Assembly: GCF_026262505.1 (NCBI RefSeq)
Contig: NC_067205.1
Span: 26,293,693-26,357,692 of the forward strand
Direction of reading: 5' to 3'
Length of the DNA: 64,000 nucleotides
From: Trichomonas vaginalis G3
Lineage: Eukaryota > Parabasalia > Trichomonadida > Trichomonadidae
In this document: one piece after another, positions 1 through 10,551 of the stretch
Layout: every line of letters starts with the position of its first letter
How positions within the stretch are numbered: the first letter of the stretch is position 1
Made by a program: the position numbers and the translations under genes
The notes under the pieces: generated by a model
Seen by the model: only the letters and a program-made list of their open reading frames with translations
What the model was told of the DNA's origin: nothing
Databases searched by the model: none

Positions 1-847
1 TTTCTGATACAATAATGTTTTCTGTATTGTTGCAAAGAATGAATGCATCTTTATTAATTATACAATTTGCACCAATAGTGATATTCTTAAGTTTTTCACA
101 ATTTTTGAATGCATTATTAGAAACATTACATCCGGCAGGAATCGAAATTTCATTCATCCATGACCACATGAATGCATATCTTCCAATACTTTTGAGAGTC
201 GATGGAAGAGTTACATGAACAAAATCATTTAATGAGAAATAAAATTCGGGGATTTCGGTGATACCTTCTCTTATTATAAGATTTTTAACTTGACAACCAG
301 CAAATGTCCAATTTACTATATTTTTCAATGTACTCGGTATCGATAAAGTATTCATTTGAGTCTCTCGAAATGCAAATCTTGCAATATTCTCTGTGCCATG
401 AGGAAGAATAATCTCATCAATATCGCAATATGAAAATGCATATCGTTTTATAGACAAATTTGCAGATTCTGGAAATTGAACGACATGTATTGATGAATTG
501 TAAAATGCTTCCTCTTCAATTAATTCTATTGAATGGAGATATAGATACTTAACACTACTATTTGTTAATGCATTTTTATTAATGATTTTGAATTTTGAAT
601 AAAAAGTAATATTTTCACATGGACATCCAACAAATACAAGTGATCCTATGCTGACAAGTGAATCTGGAAATGTTATATTTCTTAAATTACTATTGGCAAA
701 TGCATTATTTGAAATTGTTGTACAATAATTAATAATTGTCAAATTAGTCATTGCACAATGTGAAAAAGCATATTCATTAATTGTTTCAATTGTTGATGAC
801 ATATTGAGAATCAAAACGTTACTATTTGCAAATGCATAAGTATGTTG
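1..847 (-). pseudogene. BspA-like leucine-rich-repeat surface protein, partial
   Basis: The minus strand is open from 847 to the window edge and reads as tandem leucine-rich repeats of the Treponema (BspA) type, with cores such as LPSTLKSIGRYAFMW, IPSTLKNIVNWTFAGC and FPDSLVSIGSLVFVGC recurring about every 23 residues. BspA-like proteins form a very large surface-protein family in Trichomonas and are thought to take part in adhesion and host or bacterial contact. The C-terminal part lies outside the window. An in-frame stop sits at 848-850, and repeat-like sequence (TLNTLGTVCSN) continues upstream in another frame, so the 5' part looks frameshifted. It could instead be a shorter gene, but no good start codon is seen. 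The family call is firm; that it is broken is probable. Confidence 0.8.
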
Positions 848-850
848 CTA

Positions 851-1213
851 CACACAGTTCCTAAAGTATTTAATGTCATGTGTTTCTACTTATCAAAGTA
901 TTATGCAAGAACAATACCATGTAACTACTCAGACTGTAGTTTCGTGGTGTCATATTTATCAAATTGTCTTGATTTCTATCCGGTACGCCATCATGGAATT
1001 ACTGCGCTTTATTTAGGTCTCTATTAAAATATTAAATTTTTATTAAGTAAATTTTGATATTTTCATTTCATAATTATTTACCCTGTGTTCGCATAAATTC
1101 TCGTATATGGTTGTTTTTCCAAACATATAAAAATCATAGAGAAACTGTTCTGTAAACGAAAACTTTGATTAATTACTAAACTTCCAAAATTTTATTAAAA
1201 CAAAGGAGATTAT
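851..1213. other. Intergenic, decayed BspA 5' sequence
   Basis: The minus strand to about 1000 carries short repeat-like stretches in changing frames, consistent with the decayed 5' end of the BspA-like gene. The remainder is AT-rich with no gene seen. Confidence 0.4.
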
Positions 1214-1375
1214 ATGAATGAAGGTGAAATTGCTGGTATTGTTATCACTAATATAACTGATATTACAATTATTATAGTAAGTTTCTTCGTTTTCAAGAAG
1301 AAAATTGGTTCGAGTGCTAAAGAACTAGAATTAAGTGATGAATCAATAAAAAATATTATAATCATTACCTTATGA
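1214..1375 (+). pseudogene. Membrane-anchor tail of a surface protein, fragment
   Basis: A 53-codon frame reads MNEGEIAGIVITNITDI and then a hydrophobic stretch (IIIVSFFVF) followed by KKK and an acidic tail. A single membrane segment with a basic stop-transfer and a short cytoplasmic tail is the usual C-terminus of BspA-like and other large Trichomonas surface proteins. No ectodomain precedes it, so this is read as a leftover 3' end. It could be a true tiny membrane protein, but nothing supports expression. Confidence 0.4.
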
Positions 1376-1637
1376 ATAAAAAAAGTTACTAATTAACTTA
1401 ACTAAATTGTCTTATAAAACTTTCTAAAAAAATTAGTTATAGTCGTTCTTTTTGCCTTTGCCTTTCAAAAATTGAAAAGTTTACATAGAAAGAATTCACT
1501 CGAAAAGCTTTATATCTTATAGTAAAGTTCAATTAGATATGATAGCAGTCTTAACTCTTGTCTCATTCAATTTCTTTATCATCTTTTTGGTTAAATTTTG
1601 AACTGAGAAAACTTCCAAAAAATGTCACTTTTTAAAA
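1376..1637. other. Intergenic
   Basis: AT-rich spacer with no frame of note. Its last bases hold the initiator of the next gene. Confidence 0.5.
1625..1632 (+). promoter_or_regulatory. Initiator (Inr) of the hydrolase gene
   Basis: TCACTTTT lies 5 bases before the ATG at 1638. It matches the Trichomonas initiator TCA-Py-(T/A), where the A is the usual transcription start, and the very short leader is typical of this organism. This fixes 1638 as the start. Confidence 0.7.
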
Positions 1638-2543
1638 ATGGATAAAATAAATTACTCTTTTTGTTATGATGGAGACGATTTTACGGTAAATGTGGAAAAG
1701 CAAACACTATCTGGATGTGCATGGCTTCCACCAGATGGAAATCCACAATATATTGTCGTTTTCATTCATGATATTGGCTCGTTTGTTACTCACAATCATG
1801 ATGTTTTTGATGTTATTACAGCTAATAGAGGTGCTGTTTATGCATGTGATCATCTTGGTCATGGACGCTCCCCAGGCCCAAGATTAGGATGCAAAATTCA
1901 AGATATTATTAAAGAAATAGGAGCAGTAATTCATTTTGCATCCACTCAACATCCAAATACGCTTATTTATTTGTATGGACAAGGTGCAGGTGCTTTAGCA
2001 ATTATGAAATTTGTTTTGGATAAGCCAACGAACGCAGATTCCATCTCAGGAATATTACTTGAATCTCCGTGGTTAACACCCTGGTCTCAAAATAGAATTG
2101 GCCTTGCAAAAACGTGCTTTTATCAATTATTAGATCACATATCTCCCTATAATATTCTAGACACAGGATTTACAAGGTATTCAGAGAACACAGACCCAAA
2201 CTACGTTGAAATTTCCGAGAAATGCCCATTGTATTTGCCATATATCACTCCACATTTATATCTTTCAGCGATGAAAGCCATTACAAATGTTCGCAATAAG
2301 ATCGAGAGACTTCCCTCAACTATACACATCATGATGTGCATTGGCCAATACGATACAGTGTTCGATCCATTGGAATTGAAAGAAATTATGTCTTACATGA
2401 AGTCAACACTCAAAAATTTTGAAGGAAAGACATACAATTGCGGACATCTCATTACAAAAGAAAACGAACGCTCATTATTTTTAGATAATGCGATCGATTT
2501 CTTCACCGTAACAAAGAAAAAGCGCTATTCAGGAGCTAATTAA
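1638..2543 (+). CDS. Alpha/beta hydrolase, monoacylglycerol-lipase-like, possible pseudoenzyme
   Basis: The 301-residue protein has the layout of the lysophospholipase/monoglyceride lipase (S33-like) alpha/beta hydrolases. There is an oxyanion-type FIHDIG (residues 43-48), the family signature ACDHLGHGRSPGPR (69-82), a nucleophile elbow at 114-118, an acid-loop GQYDTVFDP with Asp239, and the catalytic-type His270 in NCGHL. Family members cleave ester bonds of lipids in the cytosol. The elbow reads GQGAG where active enzymes have G-x-S-x-G, so the nucleophile serine is a glycine and the protein may have lost hydrolase activity. Length is normal and no membrane segment is seen. An initiator just upstream supports the start. 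Confidence 0.85.
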   Translation: MDKINYSFCYDGDDFTVNVEKQTLSGCAWLPPDGNPQYIVVFIHDIGSFVTHNHDVFDVITANRGAVYACDHLGHGRSPGPRLGCKIQDIIKEIGAVIHFASTQHPNTLIYLYGQGAGALAIMKFVLDKPTNADSISGILLESPWLTPWSQNRIGLAKTCFYQLLDHISPYNILDTGFTRYSENTDPNYVEISEKCPLYLPYITPHLYLSAMKAITNVRNKIERLPSTIHIMMCIGQYDTVFDPLELKEIMSYMKSTLKNFEGKTYNCGHLITKENERSLFLDNAIDFFTVTKKKRYSGAN

Positions 2544-2684
2544 TATTTTTAAATACATTGTTTTGTTATTTTTTAAGAATCGTATAAAATTTTTTTTTTA
2601 TTATCTCCTATTTTGAAATGAAATCATTAAAAAGTATATTTGTCATGAAAATGGTTAATGAAAATAAACAGGAAAGTTTTAATA

Positions 2685-3281
2685 TTAACAATTACAAGAA
2701 GATTCTTTCTTCTTAGGTTGGGCGACTTTAATAGGTAATGCTGGAGATGATTCAAGTTTCGAAATGTCCGTATTTTCTAAGATTTTCTTCGCAACAGCTT
2801 CGAATAAATTTATAATGTTAATGTTTTCTTTTGCTGATGTCTTAATAAATGAGTAGCCGTGTGACTGTGCAAATTCGACTGCTTTCTGCTCTAAATCTGG
2901 AGAGTTAATATCGAATTTATTAAAAACAACAAAATTAACTTTTGTTTCTGGTTGATTTGTTATTACAACCTCTCTCCATTCATTAAGCTTGTCAATACTT
3001 TCTGGAGAATCTGCAGAGCAAACAAATATCACAGCTAAGCTTCCTCTTAAATACATGGGAATAATACTTCTGAAACGCTCTTGCCCTGCTGTATCCCATA
3101 CATGCAATGCAAGCTTTTTGTTATCTACCTCAACAATTTTCGTGATGTAACATGCGCCAATTGTTGGAGTTCCCGCCTCATCATACTGATCACGCGAAAA
3201 TTTATAAACAATTGATGTTTTACCAACTGAACTTTCGCCCATCATGATAACCTTTGCAGGCGGAATTCCTTGCTCAGTCAT
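2685..3281 (-). CDS. Rab-type small GTPase
   Basis: A 198-residue Ras-superfamily GTPase with all nucleotide-binding boxes: P-loop GESSVGKT (residues 15-22), effector-region TPTIGACY, WDTAGQE (G3), NKFD (G4) and TSAK (G5). It ends in CNC, a typical Rab double-prenylation tail that anchors the protein to endomembranes. Rabs control vesicle identity and docking, and Trichomonas has a greatly expanded set. The open frame extends 8 codons upstream, but the first ATG is at 3281, placing the P-loop at the usual distance from the N-terminus. It is divergent from the CS/Sel1 gene, with about 200 bp between the two starts. The exact Rab subfamily cannot be told by eye. Confidence 0.92.
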   Translation of the reverse strand: MTEQGIPPAKVIMMGESSVGKTSIVYKFSRDQYDEAGTPTIGACYITKIVEVDNKKLALHVWDTAGQERFRSIIPMYLRGSLAVIFVCSADSPESIDKLNEWREVVITNQPETKVNFVVFNKFDINSPDLEQKAVEFAQSHGYSFIKTSAKENINIINLFEAVAKKILENTDISKLESSPALPIKVAQPKKKESSCNC

Positions 3282-3469
3282 ATTTTTTGACAGAAAAGGC
3301 GTCACTTTTGTTACACATAATCAAAATTTAATTAACTTAATAATACATTAAATAATTTGTTTGATTTTGTGTATTAAAATTTTTAAAATATTTCCGTTCC
3401 AATATCAAATTATCTTCAAATTTTGAAAGTATGCGGAATGATTAAAAATAAATATCTTCGTTTTTTATG

Positions 3470-3477
3470 TCACTTTT
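3470..3477 (+). promoter_or_regulatory. Initiator (Inr) of the CS/Sel1 gene
   Basis: TCACTTTT lies 9 bases before the ATG at 3487, in the same arrangement as upstream of the hydrolase gene. Confidence 0.65.
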
Positions 3478-3486
3478 ATAGCATAA

Positions 3487-4518
3487 ATGGAATTTCCAGA
3501 ATTGAACAATGAAGAGCAACCAGATGAAGAAGAACAGACATTAACGATCGAGCCAGAGCTATATGATATGTATGAGTATAAAGTTGATGATAGAGAAGAT
3601 ATGCTTTGTGTTGAATTCCCAATTCCAAAATCAGTTGATCCATCAACAATCTCAGCTAAATTAAATGATCAGAAAAATGCAATTGCAGTCGAAATTCCTG
3701 GAAAAGTTCCAATTTTCAAAGGAAAACTTCTCGATACAGTTGAACAACTTCATACGCAAATCATTGACGGACATTTTGTCATTATTCTTACTAAAAGACA
3801 AAAAGGTATTTGGGAAGTTTACATTGATGATGTTTATCCAGGAACAGAAGAAATGGATCCACAAAGCCTTTTGATTTTAGGCACAATGCCTAGTTCAATC
3901 CAAGAGGAAGTTATGAAATCATACAGTTACTTGCTCAAATCAGCCTCTCATAACTTTGTTCCTGCAATGTGCCATTTAGCTAACTTTATCATGAAAATCA
4001 ACCAAGGATATATGGCCGAATTTGAAGCCGAAAGACTTCTTATGACAGCCGTCCATGAATACAAATCACCAATGGCTATGGTAAATTTGGCCGATTATTA
4101 TTTAAGAAAGAAAGACAGGCCAATGCTCGCACTTAAATACTTAGAAGATGCAATCTCAAAAGACTACGAATTAGCCCATTTAGTTTACGGTTTAGCCTTA
4201 TCTCCAATATCTGATTACCGTGGCGTTAAAAAGAATGCTAAGATGGCAATCGAGCATTTGGAGAAGCTCAAAGATAATGCAGACGCTTTACATCATATTG
4301 CTATGCTTTATTTCAATGGACGTGGAAATAAAAGGAATTTACCAAAGGCAAACGAATACCAGCAGAAGGCAAGAAAGTTAAACAAATACGTGGCTCCACT
4401 CAGCATCGTAGAGACTTCTATGGAGAGAAAGACCATGTATGCAATTATACTCATTGTATTGGCTATAGCTCTTGGTGTTGGACTTAACGAATTACTTAAG
4501 CGATATAATCTTCTTTAA
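3487..4518 (+). CDS. CS (p23-like) domain + Sel1 repeats, tail-anchored
   Basis: The 343-residue protein starts with an acidic stretch and then a CS/p23-like beta-sandwich (about 28-120: VEFPIPKSVDPSTISAKL, then IWEVYIDD). Sel1-like helical repeats follow (about 140-300), for example LADYYLRKKDRPMLALKYLEDA and IAMLYFNGRGNKRNLPKANEY. It ends with one hydrophobic helix (about 315-333) and a short basic tail. CS domains usually act as Hsp90 co-chaperones and Sel1 repeats as protein-binding scaffolds. The C-terminal helix suggests a tail-anchored protein facing the cytosol from the ER or another membrane. The function is inferred from domains only. Confidence 0.8.
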   Translation: MEFPELNNEEQPDEEEQTLTIEPELYDMYEYKVDDREDMLCVEFPIPKSVDPSTISAKLNDQKNAIAVEIPGKVPIFKGKLLDTVEQLHTQIIDGHFVIILTKRQKGIWEVYIDDVYPGTEEMDPQSLLILGTMPSSIQEEVMKSYSYLLKSASHNFVPAMCHLANFIMKINQGYMAEFEAERLLMTAVHEYKSPMAMVNLADYYLRKKDRPMLALKYLEDAISKDYELAHLVYGLALSPISDYRGVKKNAKMAIEHLEKLKDNADALHHIAMLYFNGRGNKRNLPKANEYQQKARKLNKYVAPLSIVETSMERKTMYAIILIVLAIALGVGLNELLKRYNLL

Positions 4519-4997
4519 CTTGTAGGTTTTATCTTAAAATACAAAAATATTAAAAGTTTTTTACTGTTTTTTTAATTTCCTTTAATTAGTAAGCGTTATT
4601 TACCTGAGAGAAGCAGTCATTATTGATAGAACAATGATGATTGACTAAATTTGCAATTCAATATTAGGTTCTTTCTTCAATTTTTTGATGTTTCTCATCT
4701 CAAAAATGATAGAAATGTAAAAAATGAGATGCAAACTATGATAATATTACTGAATCGGTTAAGTTAATGGGTATTATTACCTCGATAAAGCCTTTAAAAG
4801 GAATGTTTATATCATCAAGTGTTGTTTTTACATTAGTAAAGCTGATTTATTCTAATAAACGGTCAATGATGTTGTATATTTCGATTTTATGCAAATATGA
4901 GTATTGTGTGTTTGTAATTGGCATTTCTTTGTAAAACTAATAATATGCTTGCATATCTAATTATGATTTTCCACACAGTGAATAAGATGAAATTTGA
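4519..4997. other. Intergenic, no feature seen
   Basis: AT-rich spacer between the CS/Sel1 gene and the foldback element, with no convincing frame. Confidence 0.5.
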
Positions 4998-6331
4998 TAC
5001 CCTCAATTTTTGACTTTTGCAACTTTTTCATGACCCCCTGCCCAGGTATCTAAAATACCATTTATCGCCTTAAAAGCACCCTTAATTTATGCCAATTGAC
5101 AAAATAAAGATATGTTTAGAATGCTGATATGATGGAGAATCATGCTGCATCATTATTGGCCAGCAATATATAATATTTAAGAAATCTACGAGATTATCTG
5201 ATTTCATGAAACTCAATGTATACTAAGTTTCAGACTTTGAAATTTTAACATGTTGATATGGGTACATAGGGTTTATGATTCCAGTCATTTATTTAAAAAA
5301 TTACAAAAATGAATTAATATGATGTGAGTAACAATGATAATAAACGCTTAATTACTAATATATTATTTTTTGGTAGGAATGAAATGTTTTGGTGACATTT
5401 ATAGAAGTTAAGCTGAGAATCAAAAATGCAAAAATAATTTTAAATATTAGAAGCATTATTTGATGTCATTGAGTTTAGAGTCGTGTAGCTATATGAGTAC
5501 AATATGTTATTGATGTATATATGCAATAATTGTGAAAATGAAATGTGAATCTAAAGATGAGTTGCATAATACTGCGTCATAATTTGAATTCAATATGTAC
5601 ATAACATTACTAAATGTATTTTAAGATAATACAAAAAATTAAGCTTGCAAAAAGATATCGAAATGTAATTTTCATTAGATTCAAAGATCTGCATAGATTT
5701 CGATTTTAACTATTGATGAATTTGTCAAACCTCTATAATAATAGAATGTAGAACTAATTAAATATAATTAAAATAAAAAAATACAAATTAAAGTGATATT
5801 ATAAGAGATATATGTGATGTTACCAATATGACATGATATTGGAGAACTGAGAGAATTGTGATGTGAGACTAAATATGATTTTATTATGAATAGGAGAATA
5901 ATTTTAGAAGAATTTCTTGAATTTAATATATCTGAATATGTAATTCGGCATATATTATATATATATATTGGTATATTAACTAGAAATAAGAATAGGAAAG
6001 ATTGTTAATGAATAATATGAGATTAAGCGAAAATATATTGTTCTAATAGATGAGTGTGGAGATTCAATATATGTGAAGAGGGATATGTGAGAGGAAATAT
6101 GTAAATTTAATAAAATATGCGATGAGAGAAAAAATAACAATGATTTATATGAAATATATGAGTATTGAAAAAGCCTGATTAGTGATTTCATGTCTGTAAA
6201 AGGAATAGGTATTCTATGAGAAAGATGAAACGAATTAAAGAAGTATAAAAAAAATTTAATTAAGATTGAAAAAAAAATTGGAGTTTATGCAAATTTAAAT
6301 AAGAAATATATTGCTTTTGGCATGAAGATGT

Positions 6332-6676
6332 CATTCTGGGAGATATTGCCTCTGCATGTATCCCAGAATGGAACAATCTTTTGCAATCAGAATGTGATTG
6401 CAAAACTTTGACCGACAAGAGTGTATTGTGCACTCTTGTCGGTCGCAGTGTCTCATTCTGGGAGACATTGCCTCTGCATGTATCCCAGAATGGAACAATC
6501 TTTTGCAATCAGAATGTGATTGCAAAACTTTGACCGACAAGAGTGTATTGTGCACTCTTGTCGGTCGCAGTGTCTCATTCTGGGAGACATTGCCTCTGCA
6601 TGTATCCCAGAATGGAACAATCTTTTGCAATCAGAATGTGATTGCAAAACTTTGACCGACAAGAGTGTATTGTGCA
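6332..6676. repeat. 122-bp triple-hairpin tandem repeat, left arm (2.8 units)
   Basis: Units start at 6332, 6454 and 6576. Each holds three hairpins in a row: CATTCTGGGA closed by TCCCAGAATG, then TTGCAATCA-GAATG-TGATTGCAA, then a 14-bp stem GACCGACAAGAGTG closed by CACTCTTGTCGGTC around a 7-base loop. The long frames that run through this array on both strands change with the 122-bp period and are not credible genes. Confidence 0.85.
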
Positions 6677-6804
6677 TCCACTTTGTCAATTAACTATGTT
6701 TTATAGAGACATCCCCTCACACATATTTTTTCTAATATAATTTTACCTTTTTAATATTTATTTTTTATTTTTTGTGCTTTATATAACTTATGGTGTGTAC
6801 CGAA

Positions 6805-7050
6805 CTATCTTACAGACTCTACTGAGCTATTTCCACATATAAACATGTGACAATAACGCATACATACTCCCTTCGTATTCTGATCTCCTGACATATTATC
6901 GCAAAAACTATATTTACAACACACCTCATAAAGTCTCATTTTACCCCTATCTAAGCGTTCAAAACCTATTTTCCCCGCGTAATCTGATTCTTCAGGCTCC
7001 GCTGATTCGATTTCTGCTGTCAGATCGTGAAAATATGCATCACATAACAA
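6805..7050 (-). pseudogene. Short frame near the centre of the left arm, unknown
   Basis: An 81-codon frame beginning MLCDAYFHDLTAEIESAEPE has a higher GC content than the rest of the arm and a mirrored twin at 7317-7550. It may be the 5' fragment of a gene captured or left over from an autonomous parent. No family is recognised, and the two copies diverge in frame after about 45 codons, so it is probably not functional. Confidence 0.35.
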
Positions 7051-7316
7051 GATAAACCCAAATTACTTAACTTAATATTTTCCTTAAAATTTCCTATTCC
7101 TCGCTATGGGAATATTTATTATATCTTCCGTTTCCCCTCACAAATATATTTAATTTTCTGAATAATACGTATAATAAAATGAATAACTCAAAAACTAAAA
7201 TACAATATTAATATTGGGTAATGACTCGATATGATCAAAACTTTTGAATTCATACATTTTTTGAAAAATTTGGATTTTTCAAAAATGATTTTGTTTGAGC
7301 ATGAACGAGGTTTATC

Positions 7317-7550
7317 TTGTTATGTGATGCATATTTTCACGATCTGACAGCAGAAATCGAATCAGCGGAGCCTGAAGAATCAGATTACGCGGGGAAAATA
7401 GGTTTTGAACGCTTAGATAGGGCTAAAATGAGACTTTATGAGGTGTGTTGTGTAAATATAGTTTTTGCGATAATATGTCATGAGATCAGAATACGAAGGG
7501 AGTATGTATGCGTTATTGTCACATGTTTATATGTGGAAATAGCTCAGTAG
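7317..7550 (+). pseudogene. Mirrored twin of the 6805-7050 frame, unknown
   Basis: The first 45 codons match the left-arm copy with one substitution, after which an insertion/deletion changes the frame (CVNIVFAII instead of CKYSFCDNM). This is expected for a non-coding remnant copied in both arms of a palindrome. Confidence 0.35.
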
Positions 7551-7692
7551 AGTCTGTAAGATAGTTCGGTACACACCATAAGTTATATAAAGCACAAAAA
7601 ATAAAAAATAAATATTAAAAAGGTAAAATTATATTAGAAAAAATATGTGTGAGGGGATGTCTCTATAAAACATAGTTAATTGACAAAAGTGG

Positions 7693-8160
7693 ATGCACAA
7701 TACACTCTTGTCGGTCAAAGTTCCACATTCAAGTTATGAATGCGGAACTTTCTATCATTCTGGGAGACATGCAGAGGCAATGTCTCCCAGAATGAGACAC
7801 TGCGACCGACAAGAGTGCACAATACACTCTTGTCGGTCAAAGTTTTGCAATCACATTCTGATTGCAAAAGATTGTTCCATTCTGGGATACATGCAGAGGC
7901 AATGTCTCCCAGAATGAGACACTGCGACCGACAAGAGTGCACAATACACTCTTGTCGGTCAAAGTTTTGCAATCACATTCTGATTGCAAAAGATTGTTCC
8001 ATTCTGGGATACATGCAGAGGCAATGTCTCCCAGAATGAGACACTGCGACCGACAAGAGTGCACAATACACTCTTGTCGGTCAAAGTTTTGCAATCACAT
8101 TCTGATTGCAAAAGATTGTTCCATTCTGGGATACATGCAGAGGCAATATCTCCCAGAATG
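7693..8160. repeat. 122-bp triple-hairpin tandem repeat, right arm (3.8 units)
   Basis: This is the mirror of the left array but with one more unit. The innermost unit (7693-7794) is a variant. The middle hairpin, TTGCAATCA/TGATTGCAA in all other units, is replaced by a different one, GTTCCACATTCA-AGTTA-TGAATGCGGAAC, while the other two hairpins are kept and one of them is better paired. Confidence 0.85.
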
Positions 8161-9595
8161 ACATCTTCATGCCAAAAGCAATATATTTCTTATTTAAATT
8201 TGCATAAACTCCAATTTTTTTTTCAATCTTAATTAAATTTTTTTTATACTTCTTTAATTCGTTTCATCTTTCTCATAGAATACCTATTCCTTTTACAGAC
8301 ATGAAATCACTAATCAGGCTTTTTCAATACTCATATATTTCATATAAATCATTGTTATTTTTTCTCTCATCGCATATTTTATTAAATTTACATATTTCCT
8401 CTCACATATCCCTCTTCACATATATTGAATCTCCACACTCATCTATTAGAACAATATATTTTCGCTTAATCTCATATTATTCATTAACAATCTTTCCTAT
8501 TCTTATTTCTAGTTAATATACCAATATATATATATAGAATATATGCCGAATTACATATTCAGATATATTAAATTCAAGAATTCTTCTAAAATTATTCTCC
8601 TATTCATAATAAAATCATATTTAGTTCACATCACAATTCTCTCAGTTCTCCAATATCATGTCATATTGGTAACATCACATATATTCTCTATAATATCACT
8701 TTAATTTGTATTTTTTTATTTTAATTATATTTAATTAGTTCTACATTCTATTATTATAGAGGTTTGACAAATTCATCAATAGTTAAAATCGAAATCTATG
8801 CAGATCTTTGAATCTAATGAAAATTACATTTCGATATCTTTTTGCAAGCTTAATTTTTTGTATTATCTTAAAATACATTTAGTAATGTTATGTACATATT
8901 GAATTCAAATTATGACGCAGTATTATGCAACTCATCTTTAGATTCACATTTCATTTTCACAATTATTGCATATATACATCAATAACATATTGTACTCATA
9001 TAGCTACACGACTCTAAACTCAATGACATCAAATAATGCTTCTAATATTTAAAATTATTTTTGCATTTTTGATTCTCAGCTTAACTTCTATAAATGTCAC
9101 CAAAACATTTCATTCCTACCAAAAAATAATATATTAGTAATTAAGCGTTTATTATCATTGTTACTCACATCATATTAATTCATTTTTGTAATTTTTTAAA
9201 TAAATGACTGGAATCATAAACCCTATGTACCCATATCAACATGTTAAAATTTCAAAGTCTGAAACTTAGTATACATTGAGTTTCATGAAATCAGATAATC
9301 TCGTAGATTTCTTAAATATTATATATTGCTGGCCAATAATGATGCAGCATGATTCTCCATCATATCAGCATTCTAAACATATCTTTATTTTGTCAATTGG
9401 CATAAATTAAGGGTGCTTTTAAGGCGATAAATGGTATTTTAGATACCTGGGCAGGGGGTCATGAAAAAGTTGCAAAAGTCAAAAATTGAGGGTAATTCAA
9501 AAGCGAAAGAACTATCATTTTTAAGCAGATTTAGAAAATCATTCATATTGCCATAGAAAATATAATCCATGAAATTCAAAAAACACTTTGAAAAT

Positions 9596-9600
9596 TCATT
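9596..9600 (+). promoter_or_regulatory. Probable initiator of the SLC35 gene
   Basis: TCATT about 20 bases before the ATG at 9618 fits the Trichomonas initiator TCA-Py-(T/A). It is short and in AT-rich sequence, so the support is moderate. Confidence 0.4.
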
Positions 9601-9617
9601 TCAATTTTAGTGCGGGA

Positions 9618-9686
9618 ATGAGCTGTGCACAAAAAGTTTTCGGAAACAAATGTGGAGCGCTTTTCGGATGGCAGATGTGCGTTTTA
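9618..9686 (+). pseudogene. SLC35-family transporter, 5' piece
   Basis: From the ATG at 9618 the plus strand reads MSCAQKVFGNKCGALFGWQMC up to the TA at 9685-9686, where the mariner 3' end begins. The neighbouring piece at 10552-10994 (minus strand) continues the same transporter sequence from the same TA duplication, so this is the N-terminus of a host gene split by the mariner and then by an inversion. SLC35F-like proteins are 10-helix membrane transporters of the drug/metabolite superfamily, usually in the secretory pathway. The 3' half of the gene is not found in the window. Confidence 0.7.
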
Positions 9687-10551
9687 TAGGGTGTCCAAAG
9701 GTGTGTTTAGCACAAACCTGAATACTGCGAATAGAAATAAACAAGTTACATATATATAAAGTTTATTTAAATATAATCACCATTGGATTCAATCACGCGT
9801 TCGCAGCGATCGATCCAGGCTTGAAAGACACGCTTTAAATCATCATGAGAAAATTGCTCAAATTGCTCTCTTACAAAATTTTCAAGATCATCTGGACTCG
9901 CGAATTCGCGTCCTTCAGCTCTCTTTTTTAGCGTGCCGAATAAATAAAAGTCAGAGGGTGCAATATCAGGTGAATAAATTGGGTTTGGAACAACTTTGAC
10001 ATTGTTTTCCACCAAGTAATTCATTACCTTATGACTTTTGTGAACTCTTGAATTATCAAAATGAATTGCAAACTTTTGTTTTTGTTGTTTGGATTTCTCA
10101 AACTCATCAGAATTGATAATTTGAGTAAGAACATTGTCAATTAGATACTGAGCATTCATCGTATTAGGTTTTTGAAGAATATCAATTGCGATGATGCCAT
10201 TCACGCCCCAAAAAACCGACAACATCATCATTGGTGTGTCAATTTTTTTCTTCGGGAATGTTTGCGGATTTTCATCCTTCGGGATCCACATGATTTTGGC
10301 TTCTGTTGCATATTGAAACCAAGACTCGTCCCCTGTTACTAAAAAGCGAAACTTCTTGGATTGATACGCACGCAATATAGAGAGGAGCTCTTTCGAAGAT
10401 TGGACTCTAGATTTTTTTTGAACTGAATTAAGGTTGTGCGGAACCCAACGTGTATACACTAGTTTGTAGTTCAAATAATTGTGCAGATAATAACTGACTG
10501 TTGTACGTGGTATCTTTGTCATCTCCTCTATCCTTCTGAGTGATGCTCTTG
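9687..10551 (-). mobile_element. Tvmar1-type mariner, 3' part
   Basis: This is the 3' two thirds of a mariner, entered at its terminal repeat (TAGGGTGTCCAAAGGTG at 9687) and ending abruptly at CTCTTG (10546-10551), the reverse complement of CAAGAG. The missing 5' part lies at 10995-11439 in the opposite orientation. The two parts total 1310 bp, which is an intact element of about 1304 bp plus a 6-bp duplication. Mariners are cut-and-paste DNA transposons that insert at TA. Confidence 0.9.
9767..10522 (-). pseudogene. Mariner transposase, C-terminal 251 residues
   Basis: The frame contains the mariner catalytic core: TGDESWF (first Asp), HFDNSRVH (second Asp) and YSPDIAPSDFYLFG (third Asp), a DDD triad typical of mariners. 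It ends in WIDRCERVIESNGDYI near the 3' terminal repeat. The N-terminal helix-turn-helix half is on the other fragment, so the gene is split although this half is uninterrupted. Confidence 0.9.

Larger units (their letters stand above)
4998..9494. mobile_element. 4.5-kb foldback (palindromic) DNA element
   Basis: The sequence from 4998 is repeated in reverse complement ending at 9494, with mirrored positions summing to 14492, so the element is two arms of about 2.1 kb around a loop of about 245 bp (7061-7306). Both ends read TA then CCCTCAATTTTTGACTTTTG, consistent with a TA target duplication around terminal repeats. The arms differ by only a few bases, suggesting recent arm homogenisation or youth. 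There is no transposase. Each arm carries a 122-bp tandem array and one copy of a short frame near the centre. The superfamily is not recognised. A TA duplication fits Tc1/mariner-like enzymes, but the terminal sequence is unlike the mariners in this window. Confidence 0.8.

Noticed and set aside
842-1027. Plus-strand frame of 61 codons at the left
   Set aside because: It lies opposite the BspA-like minus-strand sequence and has no family signal or initiator.
6260-8232. Many open frames of 70-100 codons on both strands in the foldback arms
   Set aside because: They follow the 122-bp tandem repeat, occur on both strands and in mirrored form, and have no protein-like composition. They are shadows of the repeats.
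4998-9494. The large palindrome as an assembly artefact
   Set aside because: The arms differ in repeat copy number (2.8 versus 3.8 units) and at scattered bases, the loop is unique, and both ends show TA duplications, so a real foldback element is more likely. Only long reads can settle it.
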